Notes: a model not told the origin generated them from the sequence alone. DNA of 64,000 bases from Methylopumilus sp003533095 (GCA_963977845.1 CAXBPZ010000002.1:31983-95982); one strand, 5' to 3'. Counted from the first letter of the stretch, positions 18,403 to 27,889 are shown. A program made the numbers and translations.

Positions 18403-19074
18403 TTAAGACGTTTGAGACTTTAAACTGAAGAGATGGGTGATGTTATCAACGGCATCAGATATGCTTAATGTGTCTGTATCTATTTCTATAGCGTCTTTTG
18501 TTTTTAAAAGAGGTGAGATTTCTCTTTGTAAATCCCGCTTATCTCTTAAAATAATTTCACTTAAAACTGAGGCCATATTAGCAGAGTTTCCTTTTGAGAT
18601 CAACTGTTTATATCTTCTTTCAGCCCTGATTTGAGCGCTTGCAGTTAAGAATATTTTAATCCCAGCATGGGGAAAAACAACTGATGTCATATCCCTACCT
18701 TCGGCAACCAATCCCGGAGGTTTTTCAAAACTTCTTTGAAATCCGAGAATAGCTTCTCTTAGAGCTTTATGAACCGCAACCTCAGAGGCTCCCCGACCTG
18801 ATTCTTCAGAGCGTATTGCTTCCGAAACGTCTTTACCATTGAGTAAAATTTGATCATTTTTGAAGCTTAAATCAGCATTTTCGAGGACTTTGAGTAGCAA
18901 AGCTTCGTTATCGAGAGGTATATTTTGCATGCGGCCTGCATAAGCGATCGTTCGATAGATAGACCCTGAATCTAAATAATGAAAACCTAGTTTTTCTGCC
19001 ACAAGTTTAGCGACTGTACCTTTACCAGAAGCGGAAGGACCATCAATTGCAATAATAGGAACTTGAGATGTCAT
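18403..19074 (-). CDS. cmk: Cytidylate kinase
   Basis: Phosphorylates CMP and dCMP. 223 aa, normal. P-loop GPSASGKGT (12-20), the nucleotide-binding LDSGSIYRTIAY, GRDMTSVVFPHA and the LID region RAERRYKQL. Its ATG (19074) abuts the aroA stop with no spacer, so aroA-cmk are co-translated. cmk-rpsA is a widely conserved pair. Confidence 0.97.
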   Translation of the reverse strand: MTSQVPIIAIDGPSASGKGTVAKLVAEKLGFHYLDSGSIYRTIAYAGRMQNIPLDNEALLLKVLENADLSFKNDQILLNGKDVSEAIRSEESGRGASEVAVHKALREAILGFQRSFEKPPGLVAEGRDMTSVVFPHAGIKIFLTASAQIRAERRYKQLISKGNSANMASVLSEIILRDKRDLQREISPLLKTKDAIEIDTDTLSISDAVDNITHLFSLKSQTS

Positions 19075-20361
19075 CTATGTTTTTATAATACTTTCTAATA
19101 CATCAAAGTATGTGGGGAATGTTTTATTCACACATGCTGGATCATTAATTGTGATCGGAATATTTTTAAGGCTAACCAATGAGAAACACATTGCTATTCG
19201 ATGGTCATCATAAGTATCGATTTCTACATTTTCGTTGATGTGAAGTGGAGGTGTAATTTCGATAAAATCTTTACCTTCAACAACCGCTGCACCCAACTTT
19301 TTAAGTTCAGTTGCCATAGCTTTAATACGATCAGTTTCTTTAACGCGCCAACTTCCAATGTTGTGAAGTTTAGTCGTACCATTTGCAAATAAAGCTAAAA
19401 CCGCGAGTGTCATTGCAGCATCTGGAATATGGTTGCAATCAAGATTGATTGCCTGGAGTGCTTTAACTTTTGAAATCTTGATCGATGTTTCAAGCATTTG
19501 AATTTTAGCGCCCATAAGAGTTAGGGCTTCAGTAAATTTCACATCACCTTGAATACTATTTTTTCCAATACCTTTAATTTCAATATTACCAGCAAGCGCA
19601 CCGGCGGCTAAGAAGTATGAAGCTGATGAGGCGTCACCCTCAACAAATATCTCTCCCGGACTCACATAAGCACTTGAGCTTGGAATAACAAAATGTTGCC
19701 AATCTATTTTTTTTACATGCACACCAAATCGACTCATAAGATTAAGCGTGATATCAATATAAGGTTTTGAAATTAAATCTCCGATGATTTCGATAGACAC
19801 TTCTTTTTTTGTAAGTGGAATCGCCATCAATAGGGCCGTTAAGAATTGACTTGAAATATCACCTCTAATTTTTACTGAACTGTTAATAATAATTTCAGAA
19901 GGAGATATTTTTAGCGGGGGATAACCTTCTTGATTGAGATAAGTGATATTTGCATTTAATTGTAAAAGCGCATCGACAAGATCTTTAATAGGGCGCTCAT
20001 GCATTCGAGGCACGCCACTTAGTATGTAATTACCTTGACTAAAAGATAATGCTGCAGTGAGTGGTCTAAAGGCAGTACCTGCATTGCCTAAAAAAATTTC
20101 AGCTGATTTATTTTTGAACTGACCTTGAGAACCTTTAATGTGAATGTCACCATTCTTATTTTGTGAAAGATCGACTTGAAGTATTTTTAGCGCTTCAATC
20201 ATATGATGCGTATCGTCTGATTGAAGCGGGTGTTTGATAATTGTCTCTCCATCTGCAATAGCAGATAAAAGAAGAATGCGATTAGTAATACTTTTAGATC
20301 CAGGGAGAGTGACTTGACCAGAAACAGATTGAATGGCTTTTAATTTCTTTTGGTTTGTCAT
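19075..20361 (-). CDS. aroA: 3-phosphoshikimate 1-carboxyvinyltransferase (EPSP synthase)
   Basis: Transfers enolpyruvyl from PEP to shikimate-3-phosphate. 428 aa, class I by motif: GSKSITNR (21-28), LGNAGTAFRPL (about 91-101) and DDHRIAMCFSL near residue 388. Its start lies 9 bases after the tyrA stop, and its stop abuts cmk. The neighbouring tyrA acts further along the same aromatic pathway. Confidence 0.97.
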   Translation of the reverse strand: MTNQKKLKAIQSVSGQVTLPGSKSITNRILLLSAIADGETIIKHPLQSDDTHHMIEALKILQVDLSQNKNGDIHIKGSQGQFKNKSAEIFLGNAGTAFRPLTAALSFSQGNYILSGVPRMHERPIKDLVDALLQLNANITYLNQEGYPPLKISPSEIIINSSVKIRGDISSQFLTALLMAIPLTKKEVSIEIIGDLISKPYIDITLNLMSRFGVHVKKIDWQHFVIPSSSAYVSPGEIFVEGDASSASYFLAAGALAGNIEIKGIGKNSIQGDVKFTEALTLMGAKIQMLETSIKISKVKALQAINLDCNHIPDAAMTLAVLALFANGTTKLHNIGSWRVKETDRIKAMATELKKLGAAVVEGKDFIEITPPLHINENVEIDTYDDHRIAMCFSLVSLKNIPITINDPACVNKTFPTYFDVLESIIKT

Positions 20362-20370
20362 GCGCTTAAA

Positions 20371-21225
20371 TTAGTGAGACCATTCGTTTCGAGTTTTACT
20401 TGCATTTTCAAATAAAGCTAAAATCTTTTTAGCATCTTCGTGTTCAATAGCTTCTTTAAGTAATTTAATTTGATTTTCAAAGTGCTTAATATCTTCAAGA
20501 ATAAATTTCTTATTTGCGAGCGTAATATCTTTCCACATCTCAGGAGAGCTTGCCGCAATTCTTGTGAAATCTTTAAAGCCACTCGCAGCAAATTTTAAAA
20601 GTTCGTTAGCATTTGTTCTCTGAGTAATCATATCCACAAGAGAAAAAGCTAATAAGTGAGGAAGATGGCTAATTGTCGAAAATATTTTGTCATGATCACT
20701 ATGAGACATATTTGAAACTATAGCGCCTGCATTTTTCCAAAGCGTTCCGATCTTTTCTTTTGCTTCAAGCGACGTCTCTTGATCTGGCGTTAGTATGACA
20801 TTTTTATTTTTAAATAAATCAATATGCGCAGCTACTGCACCATGTTTTTCAGATCCAGCAATAGGGTGCCCACCGATAAATTGCGAATAATGTGGCCCTA
20901 AAATTTGTTTTGCTGATTCAATGACATCTGTTTTTGTACTACCCACATCAGTAATAATCGTCTGTGAAGATAAATGCGGTTTGATAGTGTTGAGTATGGA
21001 GGGAAATTGCGCAACAGGCGTTGCGATAATAATAATATGTGCTTCAGCAATATCTTTCTTTAAGTCCTGGCTTGTTCGATCAATGAGCTTTAATTTAATA
21101 GCGTCTTTAAGATTATCTTGATTCCTACCGACGCCCACAATATCAGACGCAAGACCTGATTTTTTAGCAGAAAGTGCAATAGATCCACCAATAAGACCGA
21201 CACCAAAAATAAGAATTTTATTCAC
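20371..21225 (-). CDS. tyrA: Prephenate dehydrogenase (or arogenate dehydrogenase)
   Basis: Oxidative decarboxylation of prephenate towards tyrosine. 284 aa, single-domain form without a fused chorismate mutase or ACT domain. Rossmann motif GVGLIGGS (8-15), VTDVGSTKTDVIE, the active-site segment FIGGHPIAGSEKHG and FKDFTRIAASSPEMW. It is 14 bases downstream of bpt and upstream of aroA. Choice between prephenate and arogenate as substrate cannot be made from sequence alone. Confidence 0.93.
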   Translation of the reverse strand: MNKILIFGVGLIGGSIALSAKKSGLASDIVGVGRNQDNLKDAIKLKLIDRTSQDLKKDIAEAHIIIIATPVAQFPSILNTIKPHLSSQTIITDVGSTKTDVIESAKQILGPHYSQFIGGHPIAGSEKHGAVAAHIDLFKNKNVILTPDQETSLEAKEKIGTLWKNAGAIVSNMSHSDHDKIFSTISHLPHLLAFSLVDMITQRTNANELLKFAASGFKDFTRIAASSPEMWKDITLANKKFILEDIKHFENQIKLLKEAIEHEDAKKILALFENASKTRNEWSH

Positions 21226-21239
21226 TGTATATAGTTGAT

Positions 21240-22001
21240 TTATTTGATATTGTTTAACAATTGAATTGTATCATGTTCACTATTAAATGATCGCCATTCG
21301 TTATTGATGAATAATTCAAAAGGCTTAAAGTGAGTTTTGTAATTCATCTTTTTACTCTCTTTAATCCAATAGCCTAAATACACATAATCTAATTTCTTTT
21401 CTATGCACCAATTAATAAGCCATAGTATGGAATAGGTGCCATAACTGAGCGATTTATCGTGTGTATCAAAAAATGTGTAGACCGCAGAAATGCCATCATC
21501 AATCACATCAACAAAACTTACTATTTTTAAATCATCTTGATCTTGAAATTGAATTAATCGACTATCAATATTACTTTGTAATAAAAATTCACTGTATTGG
21601 TTAATATCATCATCTGTAGTATTTGTTTTTTCATGCCTCATTTTTTGATATTCCAAGTAAAGCTTAAAATGATTTTCATGAAAGGAAAGCGGAAGTACCG
21701 AAGTTTGTAAATGCTGATGTTTCTTTATGATTCTTTTAAAGTTTTTTGAAGATACAAAATTTTTAACATTGATACGAATAGGAATGCAAGCATTACAAAG
21801 CTCACAATAAGGCTTGTATGTAAATTTACCGCTTCTGCGAAAGCCTTTTTTAATGAGATCGTTATAATGATGTTGGCTGATAAGGTGATGAGGGGTAGCT
21901 ACTAAAGACTGAGAAGCAAGACCTTCTATATAGCCACACGCGTAACTTGTCGTGACATAGAATTGAATCTTATGACTTGAAAGTTCGTCAGGAAGGCTCA
22001 T
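21240..22001 (-). CDS. bpt: Aspartate/glutamate leucyl-tRNA--protein transferase Bpt
   Basis: Attaches leucine from Leu-tRNA to proteins with N-terminal Asp or Glu, marking them for ClpS/ClpAP. 253 aa, ATE/Bpt family. The N-terminal domain carries C22 in SYACGYIEG and C66, C69, C72 in YCELCNACIPIRI, the conserved four-cysteine set; the C-terminal acyltransferase-like core has SYGTYSILWLI and LDYVYLGYWI. It overlaps aat by 4 bases, and the two N-degron transferases are made together. Leucyl rather than arginyl transfer is assigned from the bacterial family, not from a visible residue. Confidence 0.93.
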   Translation of the reverse strand: MSLPDELSSHKIQFYVTTSYACGYIEGLASQSLVATPHHLISQHHYNDLIKKGFRRSGKFTYKPYCELCNACIPIRINVKNFVSSKNFKRIIKKHQHLQTSVLPLSFHENHFKLYLEYQKMRHEKTNTTDDDINQYSEFLLQSNIDSRLIQFQDQDDLKIVSFVDVIDDGISAVYTFFDTHDKSLSYGTYSILWLINWCIEKKLDYVYLGYWIKESKKMNYKTHFKPFELFINNEWRSFNSEHDTIQLLNNIK

Positions 22002-22684
22002 GTTTTTATGTAAGTATTTAGCAATTGAATAAATTGATTTCTTACGATTTCTTTAGCACCAAAACTTAAAAGATGATCTGTTTTCATCTGACAGTCTATC
22101 ATTTTAACCCCCATGTTTTTTAAATACCGGACAGTACACACAAATGCAATCTTGGAAGCATCTGTTTCATAATGAAACATTGATTCACCAAAGAAAACAC
22201 CATCTAAAATAATTCCATAAAGCCCGCCAACTAATTTCTCATTGATATAAATTTCAAAAGAATGGGCTATTTTCATCTGATGTAATTCTGAATAAGCGTT
22301 GATGATTCGCTGATCAATCCAAGTGCCATCTTGATCTTTTCTTTTAACTTCACTGCAATGCTTAATGACCGATGAAAAATCCTTATCGATTTCAAATTGA
22401 TAATTATTTTTTTTAACTTTCTTAAAGAGCGATGATGAAATCTTAAGATCATCAGGAAATAATACTAATCTTGGATTTGGTGACCACCATAAAATAGGTT
22501 CATTTTGATTAAACCAGGGAAAGATTCCTTGTTTATAGGCCTCAATGATTTTTTCCGCTTCGAGTGTTTTAGATATTGCGATAAGACCATTAGGTTCAAT
22601 AAGCGCTTGATCAGTATTAGGAAAGGGGTCATGATTATCAAGAAAAGCGATGGAACCAAAATCAGTTTTTATCCATTGACCCAT
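21998..22684 (-). CDS. aat: Leucyl/phenylalanyl-tRNA--protein transferase
   Basis: Adds Leu or Phe to N-terminal Lys/Arg, the other entry to the bacterial N-degron pathway. 228 aa. Family blocks: DPFPNTDQALIEPNGLIA (about 19-36), QGIFPWFNQNEPILWWSPNPR (the QGIFPW and WWSPNPR motifs), DGTWID, GGLYGI and FGESMFHY. Here the family start motif follows an N-terminus of about 18 residues (GQWIKTDFGSIAFLDN). Divergent from the GumN-like gene across 38 bases. Confidence 0.96.
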   Translation of the reverse strand: MGQWIKTDFGSIAFLDNHDPFPNTDQALIEPNGLIAISKTLEAEKIIEAYKQGIFPWFNQNEPILWWSPNPRLVLFPDDLKISSSLFKKVKKNNYQFEIDKDFSSVIKHCSEVKRKDQDGTWIDQRIINAYSELHQMKIAHSFEIYINEKLVGGLYGIILDGVFFGESMFHYETDASKIAFVCTVRYLKNMGVKMIDCQMKTDHLLSFGAKEIVRNQFIQLLNTYIKT

Positions 22685-22722
22685 ATGTTTTTGTGAGGAA
22701 TGCTTTATTTAATTTTTAAGAT

Positions 22723-23577
22723 ATGAAACGTTTTTTAATATTAGTAATATTACTCTTAAATATCATTTCCATAGCTCATGCTAATGAGCGGGGTTTGTTT
22801 TGGAAATTAAAAGCACCCAACGGCTCAACGCATTATTTATTCGGTACGATTCATACTGATGACAATAGAATTATAAAGTTCTTACCAGTTGTAAAAAAAT
22901 CGATCAGCGCATCAGATTTGCTTGTCGTAGAAATTAAACCAGATAATCACTCACAAAATCTCCTTATGAAGGATCATTCTCTGAAATCTGATTTAACAGA
23001 TGATGAATTAAAGCAAATAAAAAAACTCTCTGAGTTTCATGTCATGTATTTTGAAAATGTTATCAGAATGAAGCCTTGGCTTTTGGCTATTATTTTTGAT
23101 TCGCCAAAACCTCATACTGAATTCAATCAAGATTATCTTTTGATGGCTATGGCAGAAGATTTAGATAAAGAAGTTTTAGGGATTGAGTCATCACAAGAGC
23201 ATTTTGCGACAATGGATTCTTTATCTTTAGATGAGCAATTGATTATGCTTAGAGCAGTTCTTAAAAAAACAGATAAAGAAAGATTGTCTGATTACAATTC
23301 ACTTATGAAAGATTATCTTTCTGCTGATTTAGATCAAATACGTCAGACCGATGAGCGATTAACAGGTAAATTATTACCAGAAGCTTTATGGGCTAAAATT
23401 AAAATACAGCTGATGGATGAAAGAAATAAAAAAATGATTTTAAGAATTAAAGAGCTTTCAAAAGATAAACAGTTGTTTATTGCAGTTGGGGCATCTCATC
23501 TTGCAGGCCAAGATGGTTTGTTAAATCAATTAAAGCAGTCGGGATTTAAAATCACTCCTATGAAAGCATTTGAATGA
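22723..23577 (+). CDS. TraB/GumN-family protein, exported
   Basis: Member of the TraB/PrgY/GumN family of putative metal-dependent proteases or metal-binding hydrolases; function in bacteria of this type is unknown. 284 aa with an N-terminal signal peptide (hydrophobic 4-18, likely cut after AHA, residue 20). Two conserved histidine motifs sit at either end: YLFGTIHTDD (about 38-47) and VGASHLAGQDGLL near residue 258. Its stop is followed one base later by the next ATG, so it is co-transcribed with the RNA methyltransferase gene. A cell-envelope location is inferred from the signal. Confidence 0.85.
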   Translation: MKRFLILVILLLNIISIAHANERGLFWKLKAPNGSTHYLFGTIHTDDNRIIKFLPVVKKSISASDLLVVEIKPDNHSQNLLMKDHSLKSDLTDDELKQIKKLSEFHVMYFENVIRMKPWLLAIIFDSPKPHTEFNQDYLLMAMAEDLDKEVLGIESSQEHFATMDSLSLDEQLIMLRAVLKKTDKERLSDYNSLMKDYLSADLDQIRQTDERLTGKLLPEALWAKIKIQLMDERNKKMILRIKELSKDKQLFIAVGASHLAGQDGLLNQLKQSGFKITPMKAFE

Positions 23578-23578
23578 T

Positions 23579-24355
23579 ATGAATCGTCAAATTATTTCAT
23601 CTCGGGGTAATCAGCATTTCAAACACCTAAAAAAACTTAATGAATCACCTCGCTATCGTCACGAAGTCCAGCAAACTATTCTAGATGGCATACATCTTAT
23701 TGAGTCCTATGCTGAGCGCTTCGGCGCTCCTGATTCAGTAGCCTTAATCGAGGGAAGTAATATTGATAAGATTGCACCTTATCTTAATGAAGATACTCAA
23801 CTATTAGAATTTCCAGCAAGTCTTTTTTCTGAAATAGCACCTGTTATATCTCCTACAGGGATATTAGCTTCTATCAACATCCCACGTATTGAAATCCCAA
23901 AAAAACAGAACTGCATTTTGTTATTAGAAGATATTCAAGATCCAGGTAATTTAGGCAGTATATTAAGATCTGCGAGCGCATCAGGTGTAGACCTTGTTTA
24001 TTTATCTGATCATTGTGCTGATCTGTGGTCACCAAAAGTATTAAGAGGTGGGCAGGGTGCACATTTTCATCTTCCATGCATTGAAAAAGCAATTTTTTCT
24101 GATATTACAAAAACATTTACTGGAAAAATTTTTGCAACAACATTAAATGGAAAGTCAATTTTCAAAGAGAATTTAAAAGGACCCGTTGCTTTTATTTTTG
24201 GTAACGAGGGGAGTGGTCTTCAATCAGAAACATTAGACTTAACTTCACATATCATTCATATACCTATGCAAAAAGGTATTGAGTCATTAAATGTTTCTGC
24301 TGCAGTTTCTGTATGTTTATATGAAAAATATAGACAAGAACATTTTAGTGTTTAA
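23579..24355 (+). CDS. TrmH/RlmB-family RNA 2'-O-methyltransferase
   Basis: SpoU-class SAM-dependent methyltransferase acting on rRNA or tRNA. About 258 aa. The N-terminal L30e-like substrate domain covers about 1-95; the SPOUT core has the three family motifs LEDIQDPGNLGSILRSA, FIFGNEGSGLQSE and IPMQKGIESLNVSAAVSV. I place the start at ATG 23579, one base after the previous stop, because it gives the usual NRQIISSRGNQHFK N-terminus; a TTG at 23570 would add three residues. The exact RNA target is not clear. The end overlaps hslO by 11 bases (convergent). Confidence 0.87.
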   Translation: MNRQIISSRGNQHFKHLKKLNESPRYRHEVQQTILDGIHLIESYAERFGAPDSVALIEGSNIDKIAPYLNEDTQLLEFPASLFSEIAPVISPTGILASINIPRIEIPKKQNCILLLEDIQDPGNLGSILRSASASGVDLVYLSDHCADLWSPKVLRGGQGAHFHLPCIEKAIFSDITKTFTGKIFATTLNGKSIFKENLKGPVAFIFGNEGSGLQSETLDLTSHIIHIPMQKGIESLNVSAAVSVCLYEKYRQEHFSV

Positions 24356-25232
24356 TTGAATCTTTAGATTCATTAAACACAAAATCGACTTCATCTTCCA
24401 AGTATTTATAACACTCATTACAGAAATCACAATGAATCGTAATTGATGATTGTTCTTCGATAATAGATTTACATTCCTTTTTACCAATTAAGCGAAGCAT
24501 ATTTTCTACACTTTTTTTAGAACAGCTGCATGCAAATTTAGGAAAAGTTGGATCGAATAAGCGAATAGTTTCTGAAGGAAATATTGTCTGAAGAATTTCT
24601 GGAGCTTTTAACTTGGGGTGAACAAACTTAAAAGATTGAGTAGCTGATGCCACGATATTTTCCCAAGTATTTTTTGTAGTATTAGGGTCGAGCATTTCTG
24701 CTCTAGAATTAAACGGAAGCTTTTGGATTAGAAGTCCATGAAAAATACCATCTTGAGCATCAATCCATAATTTTGTTTGGATTTGTTCTGACCTTAGCAT
24801 ATAGTTTTCAAGAAGCTCGCTAATTGAATTTCCCTCCATAGGCACTATACCTTGATAAGGAGACTTCGCTTTTTTTTGAATTAAGGTAATCATGAAGCGA
24901 CCTTCCTTAATGAGATCAATTGGCGACAAAGATTCGATAGGACCACTCCATTTAACCGTACCTCGTATGCCCAGATTTTCATTACATTCAGCAATTAATA
25001 GTTTTAGTGGCCCATTTGTTTGAATTTGTAATGTGAGCGAGCCTTCAAGTTTTAGTGTAGAAACGAGCAGGGTACTTGCGACCATAAGTTCTCCCAATGC
25101 CATATGAAGGTTTATAGGCAATGCTTGATGCTGTGTGGCATCTTCAATCGTGTGATTTAGCCTTACGTAATTACCTCGAATATCAGTATCTTCAAAAATA
25201 AATCGGTGAAGTGTGTCTTTAGAATTTTGCAT
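24345..25232 (-). CDS. hslO: Hsp33 redox-regulated chaperone
   Basis: Cytoplasmic holdase switched on by oxidative unfolding. 295 aa. The C-terminal redox zinc centre is complete: C235 and C237 (CSC) plus C268 and C271 (CDFC). C254 and C274 are extra cysteines near this centre. N-terminal blocks include the RGNYVRL region and the GALGELM-like stretch HMALGELMVASTLL. It follows gluQ at 5 bases and shares its 3' end with the methyltransferase gene (11-base convergent overlap). Confidence 0.95.
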   Translation of the reverse strand: MQNSKDTLHRFIFEDTDIRGNYVRLNHTIEDATQHQALPINLHMALGELMVASTLLVSTLKLEGSLTLQIQTNGPLKLLIAECNENLGIRGTVKWSGPIESLSPIDLIKEGRFMITLIQKKAKSPYQGIVPMEGNSISELLENYMLRSEQIQTKLWIDAQDGIFHGLLIQKLPFNSRAEMLDPNTTKNTWENIVASATQSFKFVHPKLKAPEILQTIFPSETIRLFDPTFPKFACSCSKKSVENMLRLIGKKECKSIIEEQSSITIHCDFCNECYKYLEDEVDFVFNESKDSIKH

Positions 25233-25237
25233 AAAGT

Positions 25238-26116
25238 TTAAATTTCAATAGTTCTTATTTTAGGTACAAGTGATATATCCCATAATTGAATAGCGGTATC
25301 CCAAAAGTTTTTAAGTGTATTTTCTTTTTCAATGACTTTAAAGTCTTGTCCAAGAAATTTAAGGCATGCAATTAAATTATCTTTTATATTTGAATGCTCT
25401 ATAGGGGTAGATTGATTTTCTTTACTTAATTTTTTTTGATTGAATGTCGCAACAGGTATGTGGCTATAATTTACTGGAGGAAGGAATAATTTTTCCTGTA
25501 AATATATCTGCCTTGATGTAGAGTCAATAAGATCTGCACCCCTTAAGATAGTGTTGATATTTTGTAATGCATCATCAATCACAACTGCAAGTTGATAAGC
25601 ATAAATACCATCGGATCTTTTTAAAATAAAATCACCAAAATCTCTTAAGATATTTTGTTCAATAGCACCTTGGATCTTATCTTTAAATGCTATACAAACA
25701 TCCTCTACTTTAATTCTTAAAGCATGATGTAGTGAACCCAATTTCTTATCTCTACATGTTCCAGGGTAAATCATGCCATCTATGCCTGTTATTGCTGAAT
25801 CAGCAATTTCTTTTCTGCTACATTCGCAATAATAAGTATTTTCATTTTGATTTAAATTGGAGATATAGTTTTCGTAAATATCGATTCGATGACTTTGATA
25901 AATGATTTCATCGTCCCACTGAAAACCATGTTGATGAAGTGTATCTATAATAGCCTTATCGCTATCTTTAACTACTCTTGGTTGATCGAGATCTTCCATT
26001 CTAACTTTCCAGAGACCTTCGTGATGTTTTGCATCAAGATAACTAGCGACCGCTGTAACAAGCGATCCAAAATGCATTGGACCTGTAGGAGATGGTGCAA
26101 ATCGACCTATATACAT
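25238..26116 (-). CDS. gluQ: Glutamyl-queuosine tRNA(Asp) synthetase
   Basis: Stand-alone catalytic domain of a glutamyl-tRNA synthetase that adds glutamate to queuosine-34 of tRNA-Asp. 292 aa, far shorter than GltX (~470), with no anticodon-binding domain. Motifs: APSPTGPMHFGSL (7-19, HIGH-type), the zinc ligands in YYCECSRKEI and PGTCRDK, and KKLSK in place of KMSKS. Its start abuts the DUF3301 gene (26117). Confidence 0.95.
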   Translation of the reverse strand: MYIGRFAPSPTGPMHFGSLVTAVASYLDAKHHEGLWKVRMEDLDQPRVVKDSDKAIIDTLHQHGFQWDDEIIYQSHRIDIYENYISNLNQNENTYYCECSRKEIADSAITGIDGMIYPGTCRDKKLGSLHHALRIKVEDVCIAFKDKIQGAIEQNILRDFGDFILKRSDGIYAYQLAVVIDDALQNINTILRGADLIDSTSRQIYLQEKLFLPPVNYSHIPVATFNQKKLSKENQSTPIEHSNIKDNLIACLKFLGQDFKVIEKENTLKNFWDTAIQLWDISLVPKIRTIEI

Positions 26117-26431
26117 TTAAGAGATGGGGTTGATATAAGGTGGAATATGCCAATTATGTAAATCTTTACCTAAAAGAAAAAGGTTACATTTGATGCGGTC
26201 ATTTGTGGAGCTACTCACCATAAATTCATAACACCTTAATATAGCAATTTGTCCTTTTTCATTGCGTTTCAATCTAATTTTTTCGCAGGCAACAGTTTCA
26301 TCTAAGAATTGAAGATCAAATTGTTGTGATAGATTTTTGCCAAGTTGAATAGCTAATTCGCGTTTTGAGATTGTATCAATCCAAAACCAAGCAATGAGAA
26401 TGATTAATGTAAGAAGGCTGTATTCCAGCAT
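26117..26431 (-). CDS. DUF3301 membrane-anchored protein
   Basis: 104-residue protein of the DUF3301 family, unknown function, found beside house-keeping genes in Beta- and Gammaproteobacteria. One N-terminal transmembrane helix (about 3-17), then a small cytoplasmic or periplasmic domain with RCYEFMVSS and the terminal LFLLGKDLHNWHIPP that mark the family. It is the first gene of a tight DUF3301-gluQ-hslO unit. The assignment rests on recalled family features rather than a database search. Confidence 0.75.
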   Translation of the reverse strand: MLEYSLLTLIILIAWFWIDTISKRELAIQLGKNLSQQFDLQFLDETVACEKIRLKRNEKGQIAILRCYEFMVSSSTNDRIKCNLFLLGKDLHNWHIPPYINPIS

Positions 26432-26668
26432 AGACTTTTATAAAAAATCGATTTTAATATCTTAAACATGGTTAAAGAGACTTTGAATGATTATTTTGAC
26501 GCATTCTATAAGTGCATCAAAATTTGAATTCACATAAATGCACACAAATAGTGCTTAAAAGTAGAATAATTCATAAATTTTAAGATAAAAAATTCACAAT
26601 CTCTAATTTCTATTCTTTTTTATATAAAATTAGGCTTAATTTAATATTAAAGACAAGGAACTCCGATT

Positions 26669-27859
26669 ATGGATAACTTAATTGGTGCAAATGATGTGTT
26701 ATTTGTTTTATTAGGCGCGATTATGGTGCTTGCGATGCATGCAGGTTTCGCATTTTTAGAAGTAGGTACGGTTCGTCATAAAAACCAGGTCAATGCGCTA
26801 GTTAAAATCCTTGTTGATTTTTCTGTATCGACACTGGCTTATTTTTTTATTGGCTATGGTATCGCTTATGGGGTTAGTTTCTTGTCTCCTGCAGAAACAT
26901 TGTCTGCCAAAAATGGCTATGAGCTCGTAAAGTTTTTTTTCTTACTTACTTTTGCTGCTGCAATTCCTGCCATTATTTCTGGAGGCATTGCTGAAAGAGC
27001 TAAATTTAATTCACAATTAGCAGCCACTTTTGCTTTGGTAGGATTTGTGTATCCGTTATTTGAAGGTATTGCTTGGAATAATCATTTGGGTGTTCAATCT
27101 TTTCTTGAAGGTAATTTTGGATTTAAATTTCATGACTTTGCAGGATCGGTGGTTGTGCATGCGATGGGAGGTTGGATTGCTTTAGCTGCCGTTTTATTAC
27201 TTGGAGCGAGGTATGGAAGATATAGTAAGGATGGAAGGCTCCATGCATACCCACCATCAAATATCCCGTTTCTAGCATTAGGTGCTTGGATTTTAACTGT
27301 AGGTTGGTTTGGCTTTAATGTAATGTCAGCGCAAACCGCCACTGGTATTTCAGGCTTAGTTGCAATGAATTCTCTCATGGCACTTGTAGGCGGTACGATC
27401 GCATCACTCATTATTGGAAAAAATGACCCTGGTTTTATCCATAATGGCCCACTTGCAGGCCTTGTTGCTGTTTGTGCAGGGTCAGATATTTTTCACCCCA
27501 TTGGCGCTCTTATTACAGGTTTTGTAGCAGGTATTCTTTTTGTTTGGGCTTTTACACTTACACAAAATCGTTTAAAAATTGATGATGTATTGGGGGTATG
27601 GCCATTACATGGACTTTGTGGGGCCTGGGGTGGTATTGCAGCTGGCATTTTCGGATCCACTTATTTTGGTGGTATGGGCGGTGTGAGTTTTACATCTCAA
27701 CTCATTGGGACTTTATTGGGTATCGGTATTGCGCTTCTAGGAGGCTTTCTAGTTTATGGCATCATTAAGTATTTCTTCGGTATTCGATTAAGTCAAGAAG
27801 AAGAATTTAATGGCGCAGATATTTCGATTCATAAAATTGCAGCTAATACAGAAGATTAA
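26669..27859 (+). CDS. amtB: Ammonium transporter AmtB
   Basis: Inner-membrane ammonium channel. 396 aa with the eleven expected membrane helices and no long cleavable leader. The twin pore histidines are H164 (VVHAMGGW) and H314 (PLHGLCGAWGG); D156 in FHDFAGS matches the structural/recruitment aspartate. Unusually, no glnK (PII) gene is adjacent, whereas glnK-amtB is the common arrangement. The 237-base upstream region has TATATAAAAT at 26621-26630 as a likely -10 zone and an inverted GTGCAT/ATGCAC repeat at 26512-26543; a good sigma-54 site was not found. AAGGAA about 12 bases ahead of the ATG is the ribosome site. Confidence 0.96.
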   Translation: MDNLIGANDVLFVLLGAIMVLAMHAGFAFLEVGTVRHKNQVNALVKILVDFSVSTLAYFFIGYGIAYGVSFLSPAETLSAKNGYELVKFFFLLTFAAAIPAIISGGIAERAKFNSQLAATFALVGFVYPLFEGIAWNNHLGVQSFLEGNFGFKFHDFAGSVVVHAMGGWIALAAVLLLGARYGRYSKDGRLHAYPPSNIPFLALGAWILTVGWFGFNVMSAQTATGISGLVAMNSLMALVGGTIASLIIGKNDPGFIHNGPLAGLVAVCAGSDIFHPIGALITGFVAGILFVWAFTLTQNRLKIDDVLGVWPLHGLCGAWGGIAAGIFGSTYFGGMGGVSFTSQLIGTLLGIGIALLGGFLVYGIIKYFFGIRLSQEEEFNGADISIHKIAANTED

Positions 27860-27889
27860 ACCTATCTTTTAAAAGCATGATATGAGGCC

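Noticed and set aside
23570..23577. Frameshift or fusion between the GumN-like gene and the methyltransferase
   Set aside because: Each protein is full length with its own motifs; the overlap only reflects an optional TTG start.
26538..26553. Possible sigma-54 site upstream of amtB
   Set aside because: The -12-like TGCT is present, but the invariant GG at -24 is missing at the required spacing.
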